From a virus, in the IMG/VR virus record IMGVR_UViG_3300032288_004022, positions 1-64,000 of that record: DNA of 64,000 bases; one strand, written 5' to 3'. Within the stretch, counting starts at the first letter, position 1; each line of letters begins with the position of its first letter. The notes beneath the pieces were generated by a model. That model did not search any database, had not been told where the DNA came from, and worked only from the letters and a program-made list of their open reading frames with translations. Positions 33,117-41,139 of the stretch are shown piece by piece. The position numbers and the translations under genes are program-made.

Positions 33117-34106
33117 ATGGCATCTTTAGCAGAAATTCGAGCACGACTACAGGCAGCAGAATCAAAAGGTGGGCAATCCACCGAACGCGGCGATAATTCA
33201 ATTTATCCGCACTGGAACATGGAAGAAGGCCAATCGGCTACACTGCGCTTCCTCCCTGATGGTAACTCTAAAAACACTTTCTTTTGGCAAGAACGAGCAA
33301 TGATTCGTTTGCCTTTCAACGGTATCAAAGGAGAGATGGAATCCAAACAAGTTATGGTACAAGTACCTTGCGTGGAAATGTGGGGTGAGGCATGTCCCAT
33401 TCTAGCAGAAGTACGCACTTGGTTCAAGGACAAGAGCCTTGAAGAAATGGGTCGTAAGTACTGGAAGAAACGCAGTTACATTTTCCAAGGCTTTGTTCGC
33501 GAAAACCCCTTGAGCGATGACAAAACACCCGACAATCCAATCCGTCGCTTTATCATTGGTCCTCAGATCTTTACCACCATCAAAGGTGCCTTGATGGATC
33601 CTGAACTGGAAGAATTGCCAACTGACTACCTGCGTGGTCTAGACTTCCGTATCAGCAAAGGTGCCAAAGGCGGTTTTGCTGACTACAATGGAAGCAAATG
33701 GGCACGTAAAGAGTCCGCATTGACCGAAGCAGAACAAGCCGCAGTTGATGCACATGGTTTGTTTGATTTGAGCACATTTTTGCCCAAAAAACCCACAGAT
33801 GTTGAGTTGAAAGTTATCAAAGAGATGTTTGAAGCAAGTGTTGATGGCCAGCCATACGACACAGAGCGTTGGGGTCAATACTTCCGTCCTGCTGGCGTAC
33901 AAGCACCTGCCGGTGCTACTTCGGCACCAGCCGCAGATGAAAATATTTCCGCTCCAGCAGCAAAACCAGCACTCAAAGTAACTGCACCTGCAAGTGATTT
34001 TGATGATGAAGAAGTGCCAGCTGCTTCGGCACCAGTTGCGGCCGCAAAGCCAGCACAAAAGGCTGAAGATATCTTGGCAATGATTCGCGCTAGACAACAA
34101 AAATAA
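33117..34106 (+). CDS. 32: Single-stranded DNA-binding protein (T4 gp32-like)
   Basis: 329 residues; T4 gp32 has 301. A short N-terminal cooperativity region (MASLAEIRARLQ) is followed by the OB-fold core (YPHWNMEEGQSATLRFLPDG, KKRSYIFQGFVRENP, RRFIIGPQIFTTIKGAL, DFRISKGAKGGFADYNGSKW) and an Ala/Pro-rich acidic linker; the end is basic, unlike T4's acidic tail. The T4 zinc site (His plus CPVC) is only half present: PCVEMWGEACPIL keeps two Cys and loses the third Cys and the His. It protects ssDNA and organises replication and recombination with UvsX and UvsY, whose genes follow. Confidence 0.9.
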   Translation: MASLAEIRARLQAAESKGGQSTERGDNSIYPHWNMEEGQSATLRFLPDGNSKNTFFWQERAMIRLPFNGIKGEMESKQVMVQVPCVEMWGEACPILAEVRTWFKDKSLEEMGRKYWKKRSYIFQGFVRENPLSDDKTPDNPIRRFIIGPQIFTTIKGALMDPELEELPTDYLRGLDFRISKGAKGGFADYNGSKWARKESALTEAEQAAVDAHGLFDLSTFLPKKPTDVELKVIKEMFEASVDGQPYDTERWGQYFRPAGVQAPAGATSAPAADENISAPAAKPALKVTAPASDFDDEEVPAASAPVAAAKPAQKAEDILAMIRARQQK

Positions 34107-34115
34107 TCTAGTGTT

Positions 34116-34155
34116 ACGCACAGTGGGTCGAGCTCACTGTGCGTTCATATCTTTT
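34116..34155 (+). terminator. Rho-independent-type terminator after gp32
   Basis: A perfect 10-bp inverted repeat, ACGCACAGTG (34116-34125) and CACTGTGCGT (34135-34144), with a nine-base loop, followed by a T-rich stretch ending in CTTTT. It isolates the gp32 transcript from uvsX. Confidence 0.8.
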
Positions 34156-34172
34156 CTATACATAGGTGATCT

Positions 34173-35228
34173 GTGGGCAAACCATTCGACGTAAGCAAAT
34201 TTCGTAAAGAAATTACAAAAAGTATTGATGGCCTTTCAATAGGCTTTAACGATCCAACTGACTGGATCAGCACTGGCAATTATGCCTTGAACTATTTGAT
34301 CAGCGGCGACTTTAATCGTGGCATTCCTTTGGGCAAGGTCACTGTGTTTGCTGGTGACTCGGGCGCCGGCAAAAGCTACATCTGTAGTGGCAACATCATC
34401 AAACATGCACAAGAGCAAGGCATCTTTGTGGTGCTGATTGATTCAGAAAACGCATTAGACGAAGACTGGCTCAAGGCCTTGGGGGTGGACACCAGTGATG
34501 GCAAACTGCTCAAACTCAGTATGGCCATGATCGATGACGTAGCCAAGACTATCTCAACATTCATGAGTGACTACAAAGGCCTAGCTGATGGCGAGCGCCC
34601 CAAGGTGTTGTTTGTTATTGACTCACTGGGCATGTTGCTGACCCCAACTGATATCAACCAGTTTGATTCGGGCGACCTCAAAGGTGATCTGGGTCGCAAG
34701 CCCAAGGCGCTGACTGCACTGGTTCGTAACTGTGTCAACATGTTTGGTAGCTACAATGTGGGCTTGGTGTGCACCAACCACACATACGCAAGTCAAGACA
34801 TGTTTGACCCCGATGACAAGATTTCAGGCGGGCAGGGCTTCATTTATGCCAGCTCAATTGTGGTGGCCATGAAGAAGCTCAAACTCAAAGAAGACGAAGA
34901 CGGCAACAAGATTTCCGATGTCATGGGCATTCGTGCTGCCTGCAAGGTCATGAAAACACGCTATGCCAAACCCTTTGAAGGTGTGCAGGTCAAGATTCCT
35001 TACGAAACAGGCATGAGTCCTTATTCGGGTCTTGTAGACTTGATTGAGAAAAAAGGCATGCTCAAACGCGAAGGCAACAGCCTGGTGTTTACCACAAGCG
35101 ATGGTGAGATCATCAAGAAGTTCCGCAAAGCCTGGGAAAAGAACGATGACAACTGCCTTGACACTGTAATGAAAGACTTTGCAAATCACAAAGACGAGGT
35201 AACTACAGTCGAGGAGGAAACCGAATGA
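34173..35228 (+). CDS. uvsX: RecA-like recombinase UvsX
   Basis: 351 residues, GTG start 28 bases after the terminator; T4 UvsX has 391. Walker A GDSGAGKS is at 61-68, followed by VLIDSENALDEDWLKALG (catalytic Glu region), VLFVIDSLGMLLTP as Walker B, and VCTNHTYASQDMFDPDDKISGGQG as the DNA-binding loop and glutamine switch. It forms filaments on ssDNA for strand exchange and recombination-dependent replication. It overlaps the small acidic gene by four bases (ATGA), then UvsY follows, so mediator and recombinase are co-expressed. The C-terminus is acidic. Confidence 0.93.
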   Translation: MGKPFDVSKFRKEITKSIDGLSIGFNDPTDWISTGNYALNYLISGDFNRGIPLGKVTVFAGDSGAGKSYICSGNIIKHAQEQGIFVVLIDSENALDEDWLKALGVDTSDGKLLKLSMAMIDDVAKTISTFMSDYKGLADGERPKVLFVIDSLGMLLTPTDINQFDSGDLKGDLGRKPKALTALVRNCVNMFGSYNVGLVCTNHTYASQDMFDPDDKISGGQGFIYASSIVVAMKKLKLKEDEDGNKISDVMGIRAACKVMKTRYAKPFEGVQVKIPYETGMSPYSGLVDLIEKKGMLKREGNSLVFTTSDGEIIKKFRKAWEKNDDNCLDTVMKDFANHKDEVTTVEEETE

Positions 35229-35488
35229 GTGAAACTATCGCAGCAGAAATTTGGGGCGAGCTCAAGCGTTACATAAACACTGTGGATCGCAATGAGGCTG
35301 CTGAAACTGTGGTTCAAATTTTAATGGACAACGACTCGGATGTTGACGATATTCGTGATGCCTTCAAGGGCGATTCGGATATCAAACGTGCATTGACTGC
35401 ATACCTTGACAACGACAAGGACTATGCGGAAGAGGACGACGAAGAAGACGAAGACGAAGAGTACGAAGACGAAGACTGGGAAAACTAA
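35225..35488 (+). CDS. Small acidic protein between uvsX and uvsY
   Basis: 87 residues. Residues 1-60 look helical (WGELKRYINTVDRNEAAETVVQILMDNDSDVDDIRDAF); the last 25 are almost all Asp and Glu with a final Trp-Glu-Asn. It overlaps uvsX by four bases and uvsY by one (TAATG), so all three are translationally coupled. An acidic tail of this type resembles the C-tail of T4 gp32 and could recruit recombination proteins or mimic DNA. No family recognised; role inferred from neighbours. Confidence 0.6.
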   Translation: MSETIAAEIWGELKRYINTVDRNEAAETVVQILMDNDSDVDDIRDAFKGDSDIKRALTAYLDNDKDYAEEDDEEDEDEEYEDEDWEN

Positions 35489-35940
35489 TGTGGTATAGTC
35501 GCGTGGTCGCTGACCTCGGCAATATTCCAGATTTTATAGCACACTACGAGCGCGAGCTTGAGGACGCTAAAAAAGAATGTAAAATTAGCGGCTTAATTGA
35601 GCGCCATTTGAAAGAGTTGCCCGGCGCAACCGAGCAACGATTTTATCAGTTGCAGGAAATTGAAGCAGTGTTGAATTACCTCAATATTCAATTGCGTAAA
35701 ATTCGCCGCCGCCATTTTCAAAAATATCTTGAAGCATATGCACGAGCTCTTACTAGTCGTGATGCTGAAAAATATGTTGACGGTGAAGACGAAGTTGTTG
35801 ACTTTGAAACAATCATCAACGAAGTGGCTCTGTTGCGCAATCGTTGGTTGGGCATTATGAAAGGCCTTGAAGCCAAGCAGTGGCAAATGGGGCACATTGT
35901 TCGACTGCGCACAGCCGGCATGGAAGATATTACAGTTTAA
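35488..35940 (+). CDS. uvsY: Recombination mediator UvsY-like protein
   Basis: 150 residues; T4 UvsY has 137. Similar layout: helical, with basic residues in a central helix (LNIQLRKIRRRHFQKYLEAYARAL) followed by a helix before a conserved C-terminal segment (RNRWLGIMKGLEAKQWQMGHIVRLRTAG). In T4-like UvsY, this last segment carries the hexamer interface. It loads UvsX on gp32-covered ssDNA. Direct sequence similarity to T4 is weak by eye; position after uvsX strengthens the call. Eight bases separate it from the SAM synthetase gene. Confidence 0.7.
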   Translation: MWYSRVVADLGNIPDFIAHYERELEDAKKECKISGLIERHLKELPGATEQRFYQLQEIEAVLNYLNIQLRKIRRRHFQKYLEAYARALTSRDAEKYVDGEDEVVDFETIINEVALLRNRWLGIMKGLEAKQWQMGHIVRLRTAGMEDITV

Positions 35941-35947
35941 GGAAAAT

Positions 35948-37048
35948 ATGAGTTATTTGTTTACAAGTGAGTCGGTGAGTGAAGGACATCCCGACAAAGT
36001 GGCTGATGCCATCAGTGATGCTGTTCTTGATATCATCATGGAAAAGCAAGATCCTGCACTGCGTTGTGCATGCGAAACCTTGGTTACCACCAATCGTGTT
36101 GTGATTGCTGGTGAATACAAAGGTGTTTTGCATGACCAAGAAGTTGAAAGTGCTGTGCGCAGAACCATTAAAAATATTGGCTATCAACAATCAGGATTTG
36201 ATTGGAGCACAGTAGAGATAACCAATTTATTGCACGGACAATCAGCAGACATTGCCTTGGGCACAGACACATTTGGTGCCGGCGATCAGGGCTTGATGTT
36301 TGGTTATGCCTGCGATGAAACTGAAAATCACATGCCCAGTGCAATTTACTGGAGTCATAGAATTGTAGAGACTCTGACTCGAGTGCGGAAAAGCATGGCG
36401 CTGCCTTGGCTGGGGCCCGATGCCAAAAGCCAAGTAACATTTGAGTATGATGACAAAAATCGCCCAGTTCGAATTGCCAAAGTGGTTTGTAGCACACAGC
36501 ATCACGAAGACACTGACATTGAAAGGGTTAGACAGTCAGTTGAATCTGTGATTCGCGGCATATTGCCTGAAAAATATGTTGATAATCGCACTGAGTTTTT
36601 TATCAATCCCACTGGTCGCTTTGTTATTGGCGGCCCTGATGGCGATACTGGGTTGACTGGTCGCAAGATCATTGTTGACACCTATGGTGGATACAGCCCC
36701 CACGGCGGTGGCGCATTCTCGGGCAAAGATCCCACCAAGGTGGACAGATCGGCTGCTTATATGATGCGTTATATCGCCAAGAATATTGTGGCTTCGGGTC
36801 AAGCGCCCCGGGCGACCTGTCAAATCAGTTACGCCATTGGTATGAAGGATCCCATGAGTTTCTATGTTGAAACACCAGATCAAGACTTGAGTCGCCGACT
36901 CACGTTGAAAATTCAAGACCTGATTGACTTGACACCCATGGGCATTATTCGACATTTTGATCTATTCCGACCCATCTACAGTTCTACAACTAACTATGGA
37001 CATTTTGGTAAAGCAGATTTGCCCTGGGAAAAGATAGACCTGTTCTGA
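35948..37048 (+). CDS. metK: S-adenosylmethionine synthetase
   Basis: 366 residues; bacterial MetK has about 384. The ATG at 35948 has an AAGGA ribosome site; a start at 35867 would lie inside uvsY. Three domains are intact with hallmark sequences: TSESVSEGHPDK (methionine and ATP), GAGDQGLMFGYA, DAKSQVTFEYDD, STQHHED, FFINPTGRFVIGGPDGDTGLTGRKIIVDTYGG and GGGAFSGKDPTKVDRSAAYMMRYIAKN. It makes SAM from methionine and ATP. The C-terminus is shortened by about 15 residues. A metabolic gene in a replication operon, it may feed SAM to radical SAM enzymes and methyltransferases in the window. Confidence 0.95.
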   Translation: MSYLFTSESVSEGHPDKVADAISDAVLDIIMEKQDPALRCACETLVTTNRVVIAGEYKGVLHDQEVESAVRRTIKNIGYQQSGFDWSTVEITNLLHGQSADIALGTDTFGAGDQGLMFGYACDETENHMPSAIYWSHRIVETLTRVRKSMALPWLGPDAKSQVTFEYDDKNRPVRIAKVVCSTQHHEDTDIERVRQSVESVIRGILPEKYVDNRTEFFINPTGRFVIGGPDGDTGLTGRKIIVDTYGGYSPHGGGAFSGKDPTKVDRSAAYMMRYIAKNIVASGQAPRATCQISYAIGMKDPMSFYVETPDQDLSRRLTLKIQDLIDLTPMGIIRHFDLFRPIYSSTTNYGHFGKADLPWEKIDLF

Positions 37049-37056
37049 ACCGCTTG

Positions 37057-37062
37057 TAAATA
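37057..37062 (+). promoter_or_regulatory. Late-type promoter box with imperfect dyad
   Basis: GTAAATAC centred in CTTGTAAATACAGG, with TAAATA at 37057-37062, five bases before the ATG at 37068. The same box and partial dyad as at 27260. Starts the glycan island. Confidence 0.55.
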
Positions 37063-37067
37063 CAGGT

Positions 37068-37826
37068 ATGAAAATCGTACTTGTTACAGGTGGATTTGAT
37101 CCACTACACTCTGGACACATCTCTTATCTCAATCATGCGGATCATTTAGGTGATCACTTGATCGTGGGTCTAAATTCAGATGAGTGGCTCTCACGTAAAA
37201 AAGGTCGTCCGTTCATGACTTGGCGTGAACGCATGGTTGTTCTAGACAACTTACACATGGTCGGCGAGGTAATTGAGTTTGACGACAGAGATGGCACAGC
37301 CTGTGATGCCATACGCCGAGTTCGGGAAAAGTACCCCAACGATGAAATCATCTTTGCCAACGGAGGTGATCGTACAGCAAACAACATTCCAGAAATGGTG
37401 TTCAATGATGTGGAATTTGTGTTTGGTGTAGGTGGCGAAGATAAGAAAAACAGTAGTAGCTGGATTCTTGAAGATTGGAAAAAGCCCAAGACCGAACGTA
37501 GTTGGGGTTACTACCGTGTGTTACACGAAGTGGGTGCCAACACCAAACTCAAAGAGCTCACAGTACAGCCTAAGACTTGTTTGAGCATGCAACGACATGA
37601 TCAACGTGCAGAGTTTTGGTTTGTGGCCGAAGGCACAGCCACAGTATACACCTTGGACCAAGCCAGCACAGACATCGATGTCAAATGTCAGCTGGAAATG
37701 CATCAACATACTTTTATTAGTTGCAAGGAGTGGCACCAACTGTGTAACGAAACTGATCAGCCCTTGAAACTGATCGAAATTCAGTACGGTGAAAACTGTG
37801 TTGAGGAAGATATAGAACGCCGATGA
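37068..37826 (+). CDS. Cytidylyltransferase-like / sugar-phosphate cupin fusion
   Basis: 252 residues in two parts. Residues 1-125 are a nucleotidyltransferase of the cytidylyltransferase superfamily: GGFDPLHSGH with H14-x-x-H17, and GLNSDEWLSRKKGRPFMTWRERM, as in RfaE/TagD-like enzymes. From about 155 the sequence is a cupin resembling the C-terminal part of type II mannose-6-phosphate isomerase/GDP-mannose pyrophosphorylase: RSWGYYRVLHE, LSMQRHDQRAEFWFVAEGTA, and IEIQYGENCVEEDIERR. The fusion may combine sugar activation with isomerisation or binding. It overlaps the next glycosyltransferase by four bases. The usual family members have one or the other domain. Confidence 0.78.
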   Translation: MKIVLVTGGFDPLHSGHISYLNHADHLGDHLIVGLNSDEWLSRKKGRPFMTWRERMVVLDNLHMVGEVIEFDDRDGTACDAIRRVREKYPNDEIIFANGGDRTANNIPEMVFNDVEFVFGVGGEDKKNSSSWILEDWKKPKTERSWGYYRVLHEVGANTKLKELTVQPKTCLSMQRHDQRAEFWFVAEGTATVYTLDQASTDIDVKCQLEMHQHTFISCKEWHQLCNETDQPLKLIEIQYGENCVEEDIERR

Positions 37827-38509
37827 AAGCCATACCAGTTTATATTGGCTACGATCCTCGTGAGGCCATTGCCTATCATACCTGTGTCAACAGCATCATA
37901 AGAAACGCCAGTCAGCCAGTGGCCATCATACCTGTGGCCTTGAATTTGTTTGGCGACTACAGCGAAACTCACACCGATGGCAGCAACCACTTTATCTACA
38001 CTAGATTTCTAGTTCCCTATCTTCAAGAATACACAGGTCATGCCATATTCATTGACGGCGACATGATTGTGCGTGGTGATATTGCAGAACTTTGGAACTT
38101 GCGCGACTTATACAAGGATGTTCAAGTGGTCAAACATGACTACAAAACTCGAATGCCTGTGAAATATCTTGGTTCAAGGAACGAAGACTACCCTAGGAAA
38201 AATTGGAGCAGTGTGATATTATGGAACTGCAACAGTTACCCTAATCGAAAACTCACTCCAGAATTTGTTCAACGAGCCACAGGTGCTGAACTTCATCGCT
38301 TCTCGTGGCTGGATGATGATCGCATAGGCGAGTTACCACCTGAATGGAATTGGTTGCCCGATGAATACGGGTCAAACCCCGCGGCCAAGCTCTTGCACTA
38401 TACCTTGGGCACTCCATGCTTTCATGAGTTCGCCGACACCCCCATGGCGGATGAGTGGCACCGTGAGCGCATGCTTACTGAGTATTGTTTGCAACACAAC
38501 TCTCAATGA
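37823..38509 (+). CDS. GT-A glycosyltransferase
   Basis: 228 residues. GT-A fold features: VYIGYDPREAIAYHTCVNSI at the start, a metal-binding IDGDM (D78-x-D80), RFLVPYL before it, and a C-terminal HYTLGTPCFHEF, as in family-8-like glycosyltransferases. No signal or membrane segment, so it is cytoplasmic. It would transfer a sugar from a nucleotide donor to an unknown acceptor, perhaps a surface glycan or virion protein. It overlaps neighbours on both sides by four bases. Confidence 0.78.
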   Translation: MKAIPVYIGYDPREAIAYHTCVNSIIRNASQPVAIIPVALNLFGDYSETHTDGSNHFIYTRFLVPYLQEYTGHAIFIDGDMIVRGDIAELWNLRDLYKDVQVVKHDYKTRMPVKYLGSRNEDYPRKNWSSVILWNCNSYPNRKLTPEFVQRATGAELHRFSWLDDDRIGELPPEWNWLPDEYGSNPAAKLLHYTLGTPCFHEFADTPMADEWHRERMLTEYCLQHNSQ

Positions 38510-39300
38510 CCGACTGGATTTTTCTCAGTAAAAATTCCGAGGACGAATATATCAACATGTTTGCCCGTGGCTGCGGTGCAGAACCAGTTGCAGATTTTGA
38601 TTATAATTCAACCAATCAGCCCATAGTTCTACGAGGCATACTCAAACACAAAATAATGAAACAGTGTTGGGTTGATTGTAGAGATTTCTATTACATTGAT
38701 TCAGGGTATTTTGGTAACAATCCCAATCCGTTGAATCCCCAAGGATGGAAAGTGTGGCATAGAATTGTAAAAAACAATCTACAACATGGAGATATTGTTT
38801 TGCGTCCTGATGATAGGTGGAAACGGTTCAACATTGATCTACAGAAAAAACGCACAGGCTCAAAAATCATTGTGGCTGCACCTGATGAAAAACCCTGCAA
38901 GTTCTACGGCATAGATCAACAACAGTGGGTCACTGATACTGTAAACACCATTAAAAAATACACAGATCGTCCCGTGGTGGTCAGACAACGATCACCCAAC
39001 AGAATAGATCGAATACAAAGTGATCCACTCAGCAAAGTGTTGCTGGATGATACACATGCCTTGGTCACTTTCAACAGCGTGGCCGCTGTTGAAAGTATAT
39101 TACTGGGTGTGCCGGCATTTGCACTATCGCCCAGCCATGCTGCTGCACCGGTGGCCAATCAGGACCTAAGTCTAATAGAAACTCCGTATTGGCCAGATCA
39201 AGATAAATTATATGCATGGGCTTGTCATTTGGCCTATGGACAGTTTCATGTTTCGGAACTACAAAATGGCACTGCTTATAGGATATTAAATGCTGGTTAA
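38506..39300 (+). CDS. Glycosyltransferase-like paralogue 1 of 5
   Basis: 264 residues from the ATG overlapping the previous stop. Common pattern of the five paralogues: a variable N-terminal half, then [TS][DN]RP-V/I-V-x-R (here YTDRPVVVRQRSP), then a CHALVTFNS-like segment (HALVTFNSVAAVESILLGVPAFAL), then W or pocket motif and an ending like AYGQFHVSELQNGTAYRIL. The layout (HP near the middle, then Ser/Asn followed by VES/IDSVLxGxP) resembles GT-B capsule synthesis enzymes such as KpsS/KpsC-like. Here HP is replaced by RSP, so the catalytic status may differ. Substrate unknown. Confidence 0.6.
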   Translation: MTDWIFLSKNSEDEYINMFARGCGAEPVADFDYNSTNQPIVLRGILKHKIMKQCWVDCRDFYYIDSGYFGNNPNPLNPQGWKVWHRIVKNNLQHGDIVLRPDDRWKRFNIDLQKKRTGSKIIVAAPDEKPCKFYGIDQQQWVTDTVNTIKKYTDRPVVVRQRSPNRIDRIQSDPLSKVLLDDTHALVTFNSVAAVESILLGVPAFALSPSHAAAPVANQDLSLIETPYWPDQDKLYAWACHLAYGQFHVSELQNGTAYRILNAG

Positions 39301-40231
39301 AGTCTTTTTGGAAACCGCTGGAAATTTTGAAGAACGAGAAATTCTCACCAAGTTCTACAACGGCATTGTCAACGCTGCCAATAACAATACACAAGCCGCA
39401 CTGGGTCTGTATAATTCATACAGCCCATGCGACGTAGGAGTTATACTGGGTAGTTGGAAACCTCGAGATAAAAATCATCACAATGTACGCAACGATATTG
39501 TGGAAAATGTCTCAACGTTTATTGTGATTGAAACTCCGTTGCTTGGCAGAGTGGTCAATCAACAAAACACTCAACATAGAATTGGTATCAACGGGTTTCT
39601 GAATCAAAGCGGAATATTCAATCACGGCAATCACAATGACAGCAGAGTAAAAAAACTTGGAATCGAGTGGAACGGATGGAAGCATGATCCCAACGGACAT
39701 ATTCTTCTCATGTTACAGTTGCCTGGTGATGCAAGTCTACGCGGAATCAACTTGTATGAATGGGTTGATTATGCAATTAAAAAAATTAGATCAGTGACCG
39801 ATCGCCCCATTGTGATTAGAACTCATCCGGCACATGGTATTAAAAATTCAGACGAATTTCATAATCTTGTGTCGTCGGTCGCGCTGTCAAGTCTTAAATC
39901 TAATATATCTTTTAGCATAGGCAGACACAAATCGTTTGAGGATGATGTGTTGGGGGCGTATTGTTCAGTGGCCTACTCCAGCGGCAGTAGTATCGACAGT
40001 GTATTGCATGGCATACCCACAGTGGCTGTTGATCCGGGAAATTTTGCATGGGACATATCAACCAACTATCTTGATGAAATTGAAACTGTCAAACTGGCCA
40101 CACAAGATGAAATCAATCAGTGGTTAAACAATTTGAGCTACAGTCAATGGTCTCCTGAGGAAATGTACAACGGAACAGCATGGAAGCATCTAGCATCAAT
40201 GATAAGACGAATTGCCAATAATAAAAAATGA
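39290..40231 (+). CDS. Glycosyltransferase-like paralogue 2 of 5
   Basis: 313 residues; overlaps the previous gene by 11 bases and the next by four. Family motifs: VTDRPIVIRTHPAHG in the middle, CSVAYSSGSSIDSVLHGIPTVAVDPGN, and LSYSQWSPEEMYNGTAWKHL at the end. This copy has the HP and Ser-Gly-x-x-x-D segment expected in GT-B capsular transferases. The N-terminus (VKVFLETAGNFEEREILTKFYNGI) resembles that of the next paralogue. Cytoplasmic. Likely makes part of a surface glycan or modifies phage DNA or proteins; inferred. Confidence 0.62.
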   Translation: MLVKVFLETAGNFEEREILTKFYNGIVNAANNNTQAALGLYNSYSPCDVGVILGSWKPRDKNHHNVRNDIVENVSTFIVIETPLLGRVVNQQNTQHRIGINGFLNQSGIFNHGNHNDSRVKKLGIEWNGWKHDPNGHILLMLQLPGDASLRGINLYEWVDYAIKKIRSVTDRPIVIRTHPAHGIKNSDEFHNLVSSVALSSLKSNISFSIGRHKSFEDDVLGAYCSVAYSSGSSIDSVLHGIPTVAVDPGNFAWDISTNYLDEIETVKLATQDEINQWLNNLSYSQWSPEEMYNGTAWKHLASMIRRIANNKK

Positions 40232-41139
40232 AAGTGGCAGTTTATCATCGCAGTGTGCCCAATGCAAAAAATCAGGAAAAGATCGATGTGTTACGATATT
40301 TTGCACAAGGAGTTCAATGCACTGGAGACCAACTGATTGATGTGCAAGATTACAGTTATCAGGCATCGCAGGTGGGAGTCATACAGGGTTGGATTGGACC
40401 TGCAAAAGTCACCAGTCAACATCAGCAATTGAGAAACACTGTTATAAACAACCAGATACAATTCAACAAGTATGTGGTGGCTATTGACAGTAATTTGTTC
40501 TTGTATGCCACACCCGGAAACCCTGACCACTATCTTCGATACAGTTTCAATGGTGTATTCCCTAACACCGGCATCTACTGTGACACCACAGTGGATCCTG
40601 TAAGATGGCAAAAAATCAGTGCAACATTAAATATCAGATTAAAAGATTATAGAACACAAGGCAATCATATCTTGTTGTGTCTTCAACGCAATGGTGGGTG
40701 GAGCATGGGAAATTATGACGTGATTGCTTGGTCACACAATACCATTGCTGAACTTAGAAAGCACACCAACAGGCCCATTGTGATCCGTGCGCATCCAGGA
40801 GACAAAGCAGCCAGAGTGTATGTGAACAGTATCACAGGGCCCGGTGTAACAATCAGTGGAAATGCCAATCTTGCAGATGATTTAAAAAATTGTTGGGCAG
40901 TGGTCAATCACAATTCCAGCCCAGTAGTGGGCGCAGCCATTGAAGGTTACCCAATTTTTGTGACTGACACTGCTCGTAGTCAATGCAGAGAGATTGCCAA
41001 TACTGATTTATCCATGATTGAAAATCCACAGTTGCCGGATAGACAATCTTGGATCAATCGAATTTCGATGTTTCATTGGAATTTTGAAGAACTAAAATCT
41101 GGCCAGTGTTGGCAACACATGCGAAGATATATAATGTGA
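40228..41139 (+). CDS. Glycosyltransferase-like paralogue 3 of 5
   Basis: 303 residues; overlaps the previous gene by four bases and the next by one. Motifs: HTNRPIVIRAHPGDKA, CWAVVNHNSSPVVGAAIEGYPIFVTD and MFHWNFEELKSGQCWQHM. Similar N-terminal pattern to paralogue 2 (VAVYHRSVPNAKNQEKIDVLRYFAQGV). A tandem duplication origin is plausible. Function as for its relatives: GT-B-like, substrate unknown. Confidence 0.62.
   Translation: MKVAVYHRSVPNAKNQEKIDVLRYFAQGVQCTGDQLIDVQDYSYQASQVGVIQGWIGPAKVTSQHQQLRNTVINNQIQFNKYVVAIDSNLFLYATPGNPDHYLRYSFNGVFPNTGIYCDTTVDPVRWQKISATLNIRLKDYRTQGNHILLCLQRNGGWSMGNYDVIAWSHNTIAELRKHTNRPIVIRAHPGDKAARVYVNSITGPGVTISGNANLADDLKNCWAVVNHNSSPVVGAAIEGYPIFVTDTARSQCREIANTDLSMIENPQLPDRQSWINRISMFHWNFEELKSGQCWQHMRRYIM

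Noticed and set aside
35867-35947. Longer start for MetK
   Set aside because: It would overlap uvsY by 74 bases and add residues absent from MetK; the ATG at 35948 has AAGGA upstream and the normal N-terminus.
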